Shown piece after piece: positions 1 through 8,946 of a stretch of 64,000 nt of DNA. The position numbers and the translations under genes are program-made. Every line of letters starts with the position of its first letter. The first letter of the stretch is position 1. The notes below the pieces were generated by a model that worked only from the letters and a program-made list of their open reading frames with translations, made no database searches and was not told where the DNA came from. This stretch comes from Ancrocorticia populi (GTDB lineage Bacteria; Actinomycetota; Actinomycetes; Actinomycetales; Actinomycetaceae), in NCBI RefSeq assembly GCF_003123745.1, contig NZ_QETB01000006.1, positions 62,001 to 126,000 on the forward strand. The letters are read 5' to 3'.

Positions 1-139
1 AGGTGTGGACTACTCAGGAGAGTCTAAGTGTTGTTGGGGAGGAGCCCGTTGGGGAGTTGCCATCGCGGTGCGCCGTTTGGAACCTTGTTGGGCCGGCGTG
101 GAAGCTGGATTCGTTGGGGGAGTGTGAATAACGACGACG
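1..139. other. unassigned left-edge sequence
   Basis: No gene can be assigned here. All three plus-strand frames enter open from the left edge and stop at 25-27, 125-127 and 129-131, so this may hold the last codons of a plus-strand gene that converges on sucB. None of the three short tails is recognisable. Confidence 0.3.
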
Positions 140-170
140 AAGGCCGGGGTGCAGAACGCACCCCGGCCTT
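140..170 (-). terminator. terminator-like hairpin downstream of sucB
   Basis: A perfect 13-bp GC-rich stem (140-152 with 158-170) closes a 5-nt loop, 21 bp beyond the sucB stop codon. There is no strong T-run on either side, so termination efficiency is uncertain. By position it ends the lpd-sucB transcript and could also serve a convergent gene from the left. Confidence 0.7.
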
Positions 171-191
171 AATGTCTCAGGCGGTTCTGGT

Positions 192-1886
192 TCAGATACC
201 TAGATCGCCTTCAAAATCGCCCGACTCAAGGCGGCGCTTGAGATCGGAGAGATAGCGGCCAGCATCGGCACCGTCAACGAGGCGGTGATCGTAGCTGAGA
301 GCTAGGTAAACCATGGAGCGTAGGCCAATCACTTCATTGCCATCGGCGTCCTTGATCACTGCCGGACGCTTGACGATCGTGCCGACCCCCAAGATTGCAA
401 CCTCGGGCTGGTTGATGATCGGCGTATCGAACAGTGCGCCTGCCGAACCAGTGTTGGTGATCGTGAAGGTAGATCCCGAGAGCTCGTCAGCCCCGATTGT
501 GTTGTCACGGACCCGAGCGGCCTTATCGTTGATCGCCTTGGCAATGCCCGCGATGTTGAGATCGCCGGCATCCTTGATCACGGGAACCATGAGGCCCTTG
601 GGAGCGTCAACCGCGATACCTAGATGCTCGTGATCCCAGTAGTGGACCTGCTTGCCATCGATTGAGGCGTTGACCTTCGGATGCGACTTCAGCGTATCCG
701 TAGCGGCCTTCACGAAGAACGGCAGGAACGTGAGCTTCGTTCCGGCCTTCTCCTGGAATTCGGCCTTCTTCGCAGCACGCAGGCCCACGATCTTGGTCAC
801 GTCTGCCTCGATCACCGTGGTGAGCTGAGCCGAAACCTGTAGGGACTCCACCATGCGCTTGGCGATAACCGTGCGCATGTGTGGCATCTTTTGCGTGGTG
901 CCACGCAGCTTGGCGGCCTCGGCGGAAGGCTTGGCCGGAGCCGCAGCCTTGGCCGGAGCGGCAGCTTCCGGAGCCGGAGCAGCAGCCTTGGCGGCTTCTG
1001 CTTCCTTGGCAGCCTTAATCGCATCCTCAACGTCTTGACGGCGAATCCGCCCGCCAACTCCTGTGCCCGTGATCGCGCCCAAATCCACGTTGTTCTCGCG
1101 AGCCAGCTTGCGAACAATCGGCGTGACGTAGCCGCCCGGCTCTGAACCGGTCTCTACGGGAGCGGCTGGCGCGGGGCTGGACGTTGCTGGAGCAGGAGCC
1201 GGCTCGGGGCTCGGGGCAGGCGCGGCTGGTGCGGGTGCCGGACTTGGTGCCGCGGGTGCTGCGGCTTCGGGGCTCGGGGCGCTAGCAGGAGCGCTGTCAC
1301 CGATGTATGCAAGTATGGTGCCAACATCAACGGTGTCATCTTCGTCAACCAAGATCTTCTGGAGAACGCCTGAGGCGGGGGCCGGTACCTCGGAATCCAC
1401 CTTGTCGGTGGAGACTTCGAGGATGGGCTCGTCCTGCTCAACGGTATCGCCAACGGCCTTGAGCCATGTGGTGACCGTTCCCTCGGTAACAGACTCGCCA
1501 AGGGCGGGCATCTTCACTTCGATACCCTCGCCGGAGGGTGCGTCCTCGGGGGAGGGGGCGGGTGCGGCCTCAGCAGCAGGCTCGGGGCTTGGTGCTGGTG
1601 CCGAAGCCTCTTCGGGTGCGGGGGCGGCGGGCTCGGGCTCTGATTCGGCGCTATCGCCAATCGTTCCAAGGACGGTTCCGACATCTACGGTGTCGTCTTC
1701 CTCCACTAGGATCTTCTGGAGAACGCCTGAGGCGGGGGCCGGTACCTCGGAATCCACCTTGTCGGTGGAGACTTCGAGGATGGGCTCATCCTGCTCAACG
1801 GTATCGCCAACGGCCTTGAGCCAAGTAGTAACCGTTCCCTCGGTGACAGATTCACCGAGAGCCGGCATCTTAATGTCTACGGACAT
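192..1886 (-). CDS. sucB: 2-oxoacid dehydrogenase E2 (dihydrolipoamide acyltransferase)
   Basis: This is the acyltransferase core of a 2-oxoacid dehydrogenase complex; in actinobacteria this E2 serves pyruvate and/or 2-oxoglutarate dehydrogenase. The 564-aa protein carries two nearly identical lipoyl domains (about residues 1-80 and 120-200, with TDK lipoyl-lysines at K43 and K162) joined by Ala/Pro/Glu-rich linkers. An E3/E1-binding domain follows at about 255-295, and a catalytic domain fills the C-terminal 230 residues with the active-site motif DHRLVDG (H534, D538). I placed the start at ATG 1886, where the sequence [14 protein letters not shown] begins as in the family; a longer open frame reaching 2018 runs into lpd and is not credible. 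It lies 14 bp downstream of lpd, so the two are probably one operon. Whether its main partner is OdhA or AceE cannot be read from this window. Confidence 0.95.
   Translation of the reverse strand: MSVDIKMPALGESVTEGTVTTWLKAVGDTVEQDEPILEVSTDKVDSEVPAPASGVLQKILVEEDDTVDVGTVLGTIGDSAESEPEPAAPAPEEASAPAPSPEPAAEAAPAPSPEDAPSGEGIEVKMPALGESVTEGTVTTWLKAVGDTVEQDEPILEVSTDKVDSEVPAPASGVLQKILVDEDDTVDVGTILAYIGDSAPASAPSPEAAAPAAPSPAPAPAAPAPSPEPAPAPATSSPAPAAPVETGSEPGGYVTPIVRKLARENNVDLGAITGTGVGGRIRRQDVEDAIKAAKEAEAAKAAAPAPEAAAPAKAAAPAKPSAEAAKLRGTTQKMPHMRTVIAKRMVESLQVSAQLTTVIEADVTKIVGLRAAKKAEFQEKAGTKLTFLPFFVKAATDTLKSHPKVNASIDGKQVHYWDHEHLGIAVDAPKGLMVPVIKDAGDLNIAGIAKAINDKAARVRDNTIGADELSGSTFTITNTGSAGALFDTPIINQPEVAILGVGTIVKRPAVIKDADGNEVIGLRSMVYLALSYDHRLVDGADAGRYLSDLKRRLESGDFEGDLGI
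1353..1872 (-). repeat. intragenic direct repeat encoding the two lipoyl domains
   Basis: Bases 1353-1515 and 1710-1872 are direct repeats 357 bp apart (119 codons). The first 78 bases are identical, and by eye there are about 11 differences over 163 bases, clustered at the end that encodes the N-terminal part of each domain. This implies recent duplication or ongoing gene conversion inside sucB. Confidence 0.9.
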
Positions 1887-1900
1887 GTTTATCCCTCGTA

Positions 1901-3277
1901 TCAGTTGTGAGTGTGGAGTGGCTTGCCAGCAAGGGCCATGGCGGCCTCGCCGATTGCTTCGTTCTGAGTGGGATGGGCGTGGATAAGGCCCTCTAGATCT
2001 TCGGGGTAGGCTTCCCAAGCCACCATGAGCTCGCCTTCGCCCACCTGCTCACCCATGCGTGCACCGATGGCGTGGAATCCAACGATGGGGCCATCCTTCT
2101 CGCGGATCAGCTTGACGAATCCCGCTGTGCCCAACATCTGGGACTTTCCGTTGCCAGCAAGGTTGAACTCTGTGGCCTCAATATTCTCCTTGCCGTACTT
2201 CTCTTCGGCGGTGTTCTGATTGAGTCCCACTGAGGCGATCTCAGGATTGCAGAAGGTCACGCGAGGGATCTTGGTTTCGTCGATCACCTTGGGGTTAAGC
2301 CCAGCGATCTCTTCAGCTACGAAGATTCCCTGTAGGAATCCGCGGTGAGCAAGCTGGAGGCCAGGAACGATATCGCCAACTGCATAGACTCCTTCAACGT
2401 TCGTCTGAAGGCGATCGTTGGTCAGAACGAATCCACGATCCATGGAAATGCCCGCTTCTTCGTATCCGAGGTTGGCGGTGGCAGGGCCCCGGCCAATGGC
2501 CACGAGGAGGTAATCTGCATCGAACGTCTTGCCGTCTTGGGTGTGGACGGTCACGCCGTTTTCGTGTTGATCCACGTGATCGAACATGGTCTTGGTCTTG
2601 AACTTGATGCCGCGCTTACGGAAGGCGCGCTCGAGGTTCTTGGACACTGACTCGTCTTCGTTCGGAACGAGGTGAGGGAGACCTTCGATGATGGTGACAT
2701 CGGTGCCGTAGGACTTCCAGACGGAGGCGAATTCAACGCCGATTACGCCGCCACCCAAGATCACCGCGGAGCCAGGAACCTCGTCCATGTTGAGTGCCTG
2801 ATCGGACGTGATGACCCGGCCGGTGATGTCCAAACCGATGGTCTTGGAGTAAGAACCGGAAGCGAGAATGACGTTCTTTCCACGGTACAGGGTGCCGTCC
2901 ACGTCCACAGTGTTCTTATCGACCAGCCGTCCCCAGCCATTGATCGTATCGATCTGGTGGGACTTGATTAGTCCTGTCAGGCCCTTGTACATACGGTCAA
3001 CAACGCTTGACTTGTACTGATTGAGTTCGCCCATGTCGATTCCATCGAATGTGCCACGAACGCCGATCGATTCACTCTCGCGCATCTCATCGGCAACTTC
3101 TGCCGCGTGAAGCAAAGCCTTCGTTGGAATGCAACCGCGATGCAGGCATGTTCCGCCTACCTTGTCACCTTCGATGAGTGCGACCTTCAGACCGAGCTCC
3201 GCGGCACGAATCGAAGCAGCGTACCCGCCGCTGCCAGCTCCGAGCACCACAATGTCGTATTCCTGGGTGTCAGCCAC
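1901..3277 (-). CDS. lpd: dihydrolipoyl dehydrogenase (E3)
   Basis: A flavin disulfide reductase that reoxidises dihydrolipoamide on E2 and H-proteins with NAD+. The 458-aa protein starts with the FAD-binding GAGSGG motif (residues 13-18) and has the redox-active pair C44 and C49 in [10 protein letters not shown] second Rossmann motif (GGGVIGVEF) binds NAD, and the C-terminal HAHPTQNE supplies the catalytic His-Glu pair. The GTG start at 3277 is preceded by a GGGAG ribosome-binding site 6 nt away. It is followed at once by sucB. No other E3 is seen in the window, so it is a likely L-protein for the distant gcvTHP operon; that is inference. Confidence 0.96.
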   Translation of the reverse strand: MADTQEYDIVVLGAGSGGYAASIRAAELGLKVALIEGDKVGGTCLHRGCIPTKALLHAAEVADEMRESESIGVRGTFDGIDMGELNQYKSSVVDRMYKGLTGLIKSHQIDTINGWGRLVDKNTVDVDGTLYRGKNVILASGSYSKTIGLDITGRVITSDQALNMDEVPGSAVILGGGVIGVEFASVWKSYGTDVTIIEGLPHLVPNEDESVSKNLERAFRKRGIKFKTKTMFDHVDQHENGVTVHTQDGKTFDADYLLVAIGRGPATANLGYEEAGISMDRGFVLTNDRLQTNVEGVYAVGDIVPGLQLAHRGFLQGIFVAEEIAGLNPKVIDETKIPRVTFCNPEIASVGLNQNTAEEKYGKENIEATEFNLAGNGKSQMLGTAGFVKLIREKDGPIVGFHAIGARMGEQVGEGELMVAWEAYPEDLEGLIHAHPTQNEAIGEAAMALAGKPLHTHN

Positions 3278-3408
3278 TTACATCTCCCTCGAGTTAGGAA
3301 CGGTCTAACCACTCCGGTTAGTACCTACGTCCCAATTATCCACTCTTTCGCTGCAAAAATCACAGTTCTCTCATTGTGCCACGAACTACACTTCGTGAGT
3401 GTTCAAGC

Positions 3409-3414
3409 TACGCT
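3409..3414 (+). promoter_or_regulatory. leaderless -10 hexamer
   Basis: TACGCT ends 6 nt before ATG 3421, with no ribosome-binding site between. This fits a -10 element whose transcript starts at the A of the start codon. Confidence 0.5.
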
Positions 3415-3420
3415 ACATGT

Positions 3421-3759
3421 ATGGGTTTGTTCTCTCGCCGCAAAAAGGATTCAGGAAAAGGCTCCGACGCTCCGCGTCGGGACCAGAAGGCAGCGCGCAC
3501 CGCCACGATTGACCACTTCCGGGATTTCGTTGCCACGCGTACGGGTGTTGAGGGTTATTTCGAACCCGAGACCCCGCGCGAACAATCCGCGCTCCTTCTG
3601 GTAGCTCGCGATGGCGAGTGGACGCGGCGGAGGGTTCCTGATTTAAAGGCTGCCGTTGATCTCACCGGGAAGCTGGAGATTCCCCTCTACGAGATAGTGA
3701 AAACCGGTTATCCGGATTCTATGCGGCAGTGGAATGAGCAACAGCGCAAGCGTTCATGA
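3421..3759 (+). CDS. conserved actinobacterial protein of unknown function
   Basis: A 112-aa soluble protein with a basic N-terminus (MGLFSRRKK, then Lys/Arg-rich to about residue 25) and a compact mixed alpha/beta remainder. There is no signal peptide or catalytic motif. I recognise it only as a small protein of the kind found beside lpd in actinobacteria and do not assign a function. ATG 3421 is chosen over an upstream in-frame codon at 3376 because a TACGCT hexamer sits 6 nt before it, as expected for a leaderless transcript. It is divergent from lpd across 143 bp. Confidence 0.75.
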   Translation: MGLFSRRKKDSGKGSDAPRRDQKAARTATIDHFRDFVATRTGVEGYFEPETPREQSALLLVARDGEWTRRRVPDLKAAVDLTGKLEIPLYEIVKTGYPDSMRQWNEQQRKRS

Positions 3760-3836
3760 TGACCAAATGCTGGGCGGCCGTGGTGAATCTGCGATGATAT
3801 ATCGCGTGTATATCGATGGAACATGTGGAGGCGTCA

Positions 3837-4271
3837 GTGAGCGAACAGCAATCTCTTTCTGATGATCGAACCTCTACCCATGGGTGGCCGTGGGTCTTAT
3901 TGTGCGTGCTGGCCGTAGGTGCCGTAATTTTCACATGGCGCGGCATAGTGGCCTCAACCCAGCAGTTCACAGCGGGCAACATTTCTACCGCGGTAGTGAC
4001 GTTGCTGGCGGACATATTTTGGTTGGCCGGAGCGATCGGACTGATCCACAATGGCCGGAAGATGCGGATCGTGGCGGCTGTATCGTGGACAATCAACGTG
4101 ATCGCGCCACTTATTGCGCTCGCAACAAAGCTCCCAGAGTTCATAGAAGTGAGCCCGTGGTTCGAGGCAGGCTCAACTTATTTCTACCTACCGATGGTTG
4201 GCGCCATCTCGGCGCTTATTTGGCTCGTGTGGTCCTCACCTTCCCAAATCGCTCACCGCAACGGAGGCTAA
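3837..4271 (+). CDS. small integral membrane protein, pyrD-linked
   Basis: A 144-aa protein with a short polar N-terminus and four hydrophobic segments (roughly residues 17-38, 50-70, 78-97 and 113-135), so a four-helix membrane protein without an obvious catalytic motif. GTG 3837 is preferred over ATG 3816 because GGAGG lies 5 nt before it and inside the longer reading. Its stop codon directly abuts the pyrD start, so the two are co-transcribed and probably translationally coupled. A role in pyrimidine metabolism is not implied by sequence. Confidence 0.75.
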   Translation: MSEQQSLSDDRTSTHGWPWVLLCVLAVGAVIFTWRGIVASTQQFTAGNISTAVVTLLADIFWLAGAIGLIHNGRKMRIVAAVSWTINVIAPLIALATKLPEFIEVSPWFEAGSTYFYLPMVGAISALIWLVWSSPSQIAHRNGG

Positions 4272-5294
4272 ATGCTATACCGATGGATCTACGATCACCT
4301 GCTGGTTCGTACGGACCCAGAAATTGCTCACGACGTTGCAATGAACGCCATCGGCGTCTTTGGGCGGTCACCTCTCGCACGCCTCAGTGAAGCAACAGTG
4401 GGGTACCGCGGTGGCGGTAGCTTCTCAGGAATTCTCTCGCGTCCGGTGCCGGGTAGATTGGGCCTTGCGGCTGGCCAGGATAAGGATGCGCAGGCGATAC
4501 TCGGCACGCTTGCGCTCGGCTTTGGATTCACGGAGATCGGCACGATTACTCCGCTGCCGCAGCCGGGAAACGAGCAGCCTCGCCTGTGGCGCGTGCCGAA
4601 GGAGAGCGCCTTTCGGAACCGCATGGGGTTCAATAATCTGGGCGCTGATGCCGCCGCCGAACAGCTGGCCGTGCTTCGTTCCACCAAGCGCGGGCGCGCA
4701 GCCATCGTTGGAGTCAACATCGGCAAGAATAAGTGGACGGGGCCGGAGGATGCGTCCCGGGATTACGCCACCTGCGCGCGGAAGCTTGCGCGCTACGCCG
4801 ATTACCTTGTGATTAACGTGTCCTCGCCGAACACGCCCGGCCTTCGAGATCTGCAGGCGGTGAGTTCGCTGCGCGAGATTGCTAGCGCTACCCGCGAGGG
4901 GGCCCGAAGGGCCACGGATCGCCACGTTCCCATCCTCGTGAAGATCGCGCCAGATCTCGCCCGTGAAGATGTGCGAGATGTGGCCCAGATGGTCGTGGAC
5001 GAAAACCTCGATGGCGTGGTCGCTTCCAACACCACGATCGCCCATTCGTACGGTGAAGGCGGATTGTCTGGAGCGCCGCTGCTAGATCGGGCGGTGGAAA
5101 CGGTTTCCTACCTGCGATCTAGGCTGGGCCCCGACAAGATCATCATCGGCGTAGGGGGCATCTTTGACGCAAACGGCGCCCACCGAATGGTAGGCGCCGG
5201 AGCGGATCTTATTGAGGCACTGACGGGTTTCGTTTACGAGGGTCCGTTCATGCCAGGCAGGGTGAACCGTGCGCTTGCGCGTACGGCGGGCTAA
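4272..5294 (+). CDS. pyrD: dihydroorotate dehydrogenase, class 2 (quinone)
   Basis: Oxidises dihydroorotate to orotate with FMN and membrane quinone, the fourth step of UMP synthesis. The 340-aa length and N-terminal amphipathic helix (MLYRWIYDHLLV...) are typical of the membrane-associated class 2 enzyme. Diagnostic motifs are the FMN segment GLAAGQDKDA, NRMGFNN, NVSSPNTPGLR with the class 2 catalytic serine, LVKIAPD, ASNTT, and the C-terminal GVGGI...GADLIEA phosphate-binding loop. A GGAGGC ribosome-binding site sits inside the end of the preceding gene. It ends 2 bp before the convergent DUF3043 gene. Confidence 0.96.
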   Translation: MLYRWIYDHLLVRTDPEIAHDVAMNAIGVFGRSPLARLSEATVGYRGGGSFSGILSRPVPGRLGLAAGQDKDAQAILGTLALGFGFTEIGTITPLPQPGNEQPRLWRVPKESAFRNRMGFNNLGADAAAEQLAVLRSTKRGRAAIVGVNIGKNKWTGPEDASRDYATCARKLARYADYLVINVSSPNTPGLRDLQAVSSLREIASATREGARRATDRHVPILVKIAPDLAREDVRDVAQMVVDENLDGVVASNTTIAHSYGEGGLSGAPLLDRAVETVSYLRSRLGPDKIIIGVGGIFDANGAHRMVGAGADLIEALTGFVYEGPFMPGRVNRALARTAG

Positions 5295-5296
5295 CC

Positions 5297-5980
5297 CTAT
5301 TTGCTTTTCTTGTTTGCGCGATGGGCTTTGCGCGCGGCTTTGAGATCAGCCGGTGTTCCACCTTCGGGGTATTCGCCACGCTTGACCATGGGGATTGGCA
5401 ATTTCCAGCGCCGCAGATAGAAGGTGCGCGTGAACATCTGCCACGTGAACCGGGGAGGAACCTTGTCTGACCCAAAACGGTACTGGCACAGACGCCGTGC
5501 GTTATGGGTGGCCCACGCGGAATCGACGATCATGAGGATAAAGAGGGCGTACACGCACAGCGTAATGATGATGAAGAGATCGGGGTTGATGCCCTGAATG
5601 ATGATCGTGACAAGCAGGACAACAGCCAGCGGCATGAATCCCACGCCGATTCCACCGCGAGCATCGAGGTAATCGCGCGCAAAGCGGCGAACGGGACCGG
5701 CGTGTTGGATGGGCATGTTGCGCTCATCGCCGGTTTTCATTGCGCGCTGTTCCTTCTGCCACGAGGCATCCGCCTTGGCGCGGTCAGCGGCCTTTTGTGC
5801 CTTCTTCTCCGCCTTAGACATTTTGCTTCGATCGGAGATAAGAGGCGTGCGCTGTGCCGCTTCAACATCGCGCCGCCTCGGTGTGGGCGTCCCCTTCTTT
5901 GGGGAGTAGCCCTTGGGGAGGTGAGGTACAGATTCCTCGGGAGTCTCCTCCGCTGGAATCTCCTTCTTATCCTTGAACAC
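5297..5980 (-). CDS. DUF3043 membrane protein
   Basis: A 227-aa actinobacteria-specific protein. The N-terminal third is charged and contains the family's PKGYSPKKGTPTPRRRD-type stretch and a Lys/Ala-rich helix. Two closely spaced transmembrane helices follow (about residues 125-145 and 150-170), then a conserved cytosolic tail. GTG 5980 is chosen because GGAG lies about 6 nt upstream and the protein then begins MFKDKK, as family members do; a TTG at 6031 and ATG at 6022 give an atypical extension. Function is unknown in the family. Confidence 0.85.
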   Translation of the reverse strand: MFKDKKEIPAEETPEESVPHLPKGYSPKKGTPTPRRRDVEAAQRTPLISDRSKMSKAEKKAQKAADRAKADASWQKEQRAMKTGDERNMPIQHAGPVRRFARDYLDARGGIGVGFMPLAVVLLVTIIIQGINPDLFIIITLCVYALFILMIVDSAWATHNARRLCQYRFGSDKVPPRFTWQMFTRTFYLRRWKLPIPMVKRGEYPEGGTPADLKAARKAHRANKKSK

Positions 5981-6099
5981 GTATTCTCCATCTCGGGTCA
6001 GGCCCGCGGCGTGTGCGGGCATACACGTCAATACTACGTCTAGGCTTTCCTAGCCTCCACACGCGCGCGTGTGTATTCGCTCCCGTTTGGTGAAGTGGC

Positions 6100-6105
6100 T
6101 AGTCT
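6100..6105 (+). promoter_or_regulatory. leaderless -10 hexamer
   Basis: TAGTCT ends 6 nt before ATG 6112, with no ribosome-binding site. This predicts transcription starting at the initiation codon of the M20 peptidase gene. Confidence 0.5.
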
Positions 6106-6111
6106 TGGTTT

Positions 6112-7470
6112 ATGACTACGTTTGAGGAAATCGCGTCCACGGTGGATGCCCAGCTGCCCGCCCATCGCGCACAGCTTGAAGATCTTGTCCGTATCCCTTC
6201 TGTTTCGGCAGATTCGTTTGATCAAAGCCAAGTGCGCAAATCCGCGGAGGCCGTTGCCTCGTTGGCGCGTGATCGTGGCCTCGATGTTGAGGTGATCCAG
6301 CTCCACACAGAATCCGGGAAGGTTGGGCGTCCGGCCGTTCTTGCCCACCGCTCCGCGCAAGATGGCAAGCCCACCGTCTTGCTATACGCCCACCACGATG
6401 TTCAGCCCGAAGGTGATCCTGCCGGATGGGATTCTGAGCCGTTCGAACCTATAGAGCGCGATGGCCGCCTCTACGGCCGCGGTTCGGCAGACGATAAGGC
6501 CGGCATTATGGTGCATATGGCAGCCCTCGCTGCTCTCGGGGAATCCACTGGGGTGGGAGTCACGCTCTTCATTGAAGGGGAGGAAGAGGTTGGATCGCCC
6601 ACCTTCCACGATTTCCTTGAGACCTACCAAGATCGCCTGAAGGCAGACGTAATCGTGGTGGCTGATTCCAACAACTGGAAGGTGGGAACGCCCTCCCTGA
6701 CCACATCGCTGCGCGGAGTTACCAGCATGTCCGTGCGCCTAGACGTGCTTGATCACGCCCTGCACTCGGGTATGTACGGCGGCCCTGTTCTGGATGCCGT
6801 GACTCTTATGGCGCGCCTCATCGCCACGCTGCACAACGATGATGGCTCGGTGGCGGTTGAGGGCCTCACCGCATATGACGATGCAGACGCCGAATACCTC
6901 GAGGAGGATATGCGCGTCGATGCCGGCGTTCTGGAGGGTGTGGAGCTGGCCGGTAACGGTTCGATTGCTTCCCGTCTCTGGACCAAGCCCGCTATCTCCG
7001 TGATTGGCATGGACGTCACCTCCGTTGCTAAGTCCTCGAATACCCTCACCCCGTCCTGCACGGCCCAGATTTCGATGCGCGTGGCTCCGGGGCAGAATCC
7101 GCGCGAGGCCGCCGATGCGCTTGCCGCGCACCTTGAATCAAACGCGCCGTTCGGTGCCCACGTGAGTGTGGACATCAAGGAGGCGGGGCCTGCGTTCAAG
7201 GCTGGGGGAGACACACCGGCCACTATTGCCGCTCGATGGGCTCTCGAGGAGGCATGGGGAAGCGAATCCGTAGATATCGGCGTGGGCGGGTCTATTCCGT
7301 TCATCTCGGACCTCAATCAGGTATTTCCGGACGCCGAGATCCTTGTGACAGGCGTGGAAGATCCCGATACGCGCGCACACTCCCAGAACGAATCGCTCCA
7401 CCTCGCCGATTGGCGTAACGCGATCGTGGCCGAAGCTGCGCTGATTGCGCGCCTCGGCAACGAACTGTGA
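6112..7470 (+). CDS. M20 family dipeptidase/metallopeptidase
   Basis: A 452-aa zinc hydrolase of the M20 (ArgE/DapE/CPG2/carnosinase) family, most like cytosolic dipeptidases. Metal and catalytic residues are visible: HHDVQP (H94, D96), RGSADDKAG (bridging D127/D128) and EGEEEVGS (catalytic E158-E159 region). A dimerisation domain separates the two halves of the catalytic domain and contains the conserved HSGMYGG histidine; the C-terminal SIPFI and ...HSQNE motif completes the site. Substrate cannot be told from sequence. It overlaps the next gene by 4 bp (GTGA), implying translational coupling. Confidence 0.9.
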   Translation: MTTFEEIASTVDAQLPAHRAQLEDLVRIPSVSADSFDQSQVRKSAEAVASLARDRGLDVEVIQLHTESGKVGRPAVLAHRSAQDGKPTVLLYAHHDVQPEGDPAGWDSEPFEPIERDGRLYGRGSADDKAGIMVHMAALAALGESTGVGVTLFIEGEEEVGSPTFHDFLETYQDRLKADVIVVADSNNWKVGTPSLTTSLRGVTSMSVRLDVLDHALHSGMYGGPVLDAVTLMARLIATLHNDDGSVAVEGLTAYDDADAEYLEEDMRVDAGVLEGVELAGNGSIASRLWTKPAISVIGMDVTSVAKSSNTLTPSCTAQISMRVAPGQNPREAADALAAHLESNAPFGAHVSVDIKEAGPAFKAGGDTPATIAARWALEEAWGSESVDIGVGGSIPFISDLNQVFPDAEILVTGVEDPDTRAHSQNESLHLADWRNAIVAEAALIARLGNEL

Positions 7471-8525
7471 AGATTGCGCTAGCTGTTTCTCCCCTGCCCG
7501 GTTTACGGGTGGGGGAGGTCCATTCTCTGGTACGTGACACTTGGCTTTCGCGCAGGAGGGACGACCACGTATGCTCCCGTCCGGTCTCAGATGCTGTAGC
7601 TATGCCATACGTGGGTTCCGGAGCCGAGGATGTGCTGGCCGGAGACAACTCAGAGACCGTTGAGTTAGGGGAGGCCGGGGAGCGGCACTTCGCCTACCGG
7701 GCCGGTACTGCTTTGCTGCTGGACTACACGCAGATCCTTTACGGTATTCCCCAAGAGGGGGCCTCCCAGTCTTCTCATATTGTTGGCCGGGACCTCGCGT
7801 GGGCGCTTCGCGAAGGTATCTCTGAAGTACATATAGTCCTGCCGATCCCCGGGTGTGTCAGCGATTTGGGCATGGGTATCCTCGAGGAGCTCGGCGGGCT
7901 AGATGCTGCTCGCGAGGCGCTCGCGCCAATGTCGATCCAGGTGCTGGTTCCGGGGGAACAGCGGTTGCTGGGCCTAGGGGGCGTAGCGCGGTCTTGGATC
8001 GCCCATGGGTTGGATCCGGAGGCGGCTCAGCGCTTTGAGAATACCTTCAGCGAAATCGTTGCTGGAATTCCTGTTCGCTCCACCGGATTGCCACTCCTTG
8101 GAACTGGTGGAGGCCCAGAACGCAGCATCTACGCCGGTTGCGGTGGAGGCATCGCCTATGTGCTCGGGCTATTGGGAGCTCAGATTCTCCCTATCGGCGA
8201 TGTGTGCATCGACCCGATGCGAGGCGAGATAGAAGACAGCGATCTGTTCGTCTATGTGTGCGGGCACATTGGGGAAGATCTTCCGTCGGGCCTTCTCGCA
8301 GGGAGCAGAGTTGCCGCATCGCGGGGCGTCCCCGTCGTCGTTATCTACGATTCCGGAGCCCTCCGGAAGGGGGAGCTCGCGCGCCTCGGACTCAACGGGG
8401 CCTACGAAATCCGCCCGGAACGGGCCTTTGCCACGGGGGAAGCAACCACAGAAGAACTCGCGGATCTACCCGAACGGCTCCACTCATTAGTGGGGCGCGT
8501 TGCACGCACATGGGGCTGGAACTGA
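7467..8525 (+). CDS. glycerate kinase-like protein, degenerate active site
   Basis: The 352-aa protein keeps the overall layout of the GlxK/GckA-type glycerate kinase family, notably a C-terminal YAGCGGGIAYVLGLLGA segment matching the family's GAAGGxG region and a final Rossmann-like VCGHIGEDLPSG stretch. The signature motifs seem lost: the N-terminal D-S-F-K-G loop is SPLPG, the ADGGEGT region reads PVSDAVAM, and GGSATNDGG reads IPGCVSDLG. I therefore call it a homologue, probably without glycerate kinase activity. It is translated by GTGA overlap with the peptidase gene. A regulatory or altered-substrate role is possible. Confidence 0.65.
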   Translation: MKIALAVSPLPGLRVGEVHSLVRDTWLSRRRDDHVCSRPVSDAVAMPYVGSGAEDVLAGDNSETVELGEAGERHFAYRAGTALLLDYTQILYGIPQEGASQSSHIVGRDLAWALREGISEVHIVLPIPGCVSDLGMGILEELGGLDAAREALAPMSIQVLVPGEQRLLGLGGVARSWIAHGLDPEAAQRFENTFSEIVAGIPVRSTGLPLLGTGGGPERSIYAGCGGGIAYVLGLLGAQILPIGDVCIDPMRGEIEDSDLFVYVCGHIGEDLPSGLLAGSRVAASRGVPVVVIYDSGALRKGELARLGLNGAYEIRPERAFATGEATTEELADLPERLHSLVGRVARTWGWN

Positions 8526-8540
8526 GTACTACGATGGCGA

Positions 8541-8546
8541 TAGTCT
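8541..8546 (+). promoter_or_regulatory. candidate -10 element for erpA
   Basis: TAGTCT lies 30 bp before the erpA start and ahead of a GGAAGG ribosome-binding site (8565-8570). No convincing -35 is visible. Confidence 0.4.
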
Positions 8547-8576
8547 GATGTCAGGACTAGCGAAGGAAGGTTTTCG

Positions 8577-8927
8577 ATGACCGAGATTCTCGATACCGCA
8601 ACACACAACGTCATGCTTTCTGACGAAGCTGCGGCCAAGGTAAAGGCTCTTCTCGAGCAGGAGGGACGCGACGATCTTCGTCTGCGTATCGCCGTGCAGC
8701 CCGGTGGATGCTCTGGCCTGATGTACCAGCTCTACTTTGATGAGCGCCTTCTGGACGGTGATGCAGTGCGCGACTTCGACGGCGTTGAGGTTGTTGTGGA
8801 TAAGATGTCACGTCCATACCTCGACGGCGCCAGCATTGGCTTCGCCGATAGCATTGAGCGTCAGGGATTCACAATCGATAATCCGAACGCGCAGGGCTCA
8901 TGCGCCTGCGGCGAATCCTTCCACTGA
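8577..8927 (+). CDS. erpA: iron-sulfur cluster insertion protein (A-type carrier)
   Basis: A 116-aa HesB/IscA-family carrier that delivers Fe-S clusters to apoproteins. The three invariant cysteines are present: C45 in PGGCSG and C109/C111 in GSCACGESF. Length is normal for the family. Start ATG 8577 has GGAAGG 6 nt upstream. Candidate clients in this window include aconitase (acnA) and, by inference, the four-cysteine UvrC-like fusion. The FKBP lipoprotein gene follows after 19 bp and may be co-transcribed. Confidence 0.93.
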   Translation: MTEILDTATHNVMLSDEAAAKVKALLEQEGRDDLRLRIAVQPGGCSGLMYQLYFDERLLDGDAVRDFDGVEVVVDKMSRPYLDGASIGFADSIERQGFTIDNPNAQGSCACGESFH

Positions 8928-8946
8928 TATTAAACCGAAAGGTACT

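Noticed and set aside
1303-1986. Long plus-strand open frame opposite sucB
   Set aside because: It is the mirror of the lipoyl-domain/linker coding sequence, with low-complexity Ala/Gly/Ser content; sucB is unmistakable on the minus strand.
3302-3325. Inverted repeat CTAACC/GGTTAG upstream of lpd as a terminator
   Set aside because: It lies in a divergent promoter region, has a short stem and no T-run; nothing converges there.
3107-3604. Plus-strand frame crossing from lpd into the next gene
   Set aside because: It overlaps the lpd start on the other strand and the real gene at 3421 in another frame; composition is not protein-like.
4446-4500. GQDKDA in PyrD instead of the more usual GFDKNA/GLDKDG
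   Set aside because: Variation at these positions is within the class 2 family; all catalytic motifs are intact.
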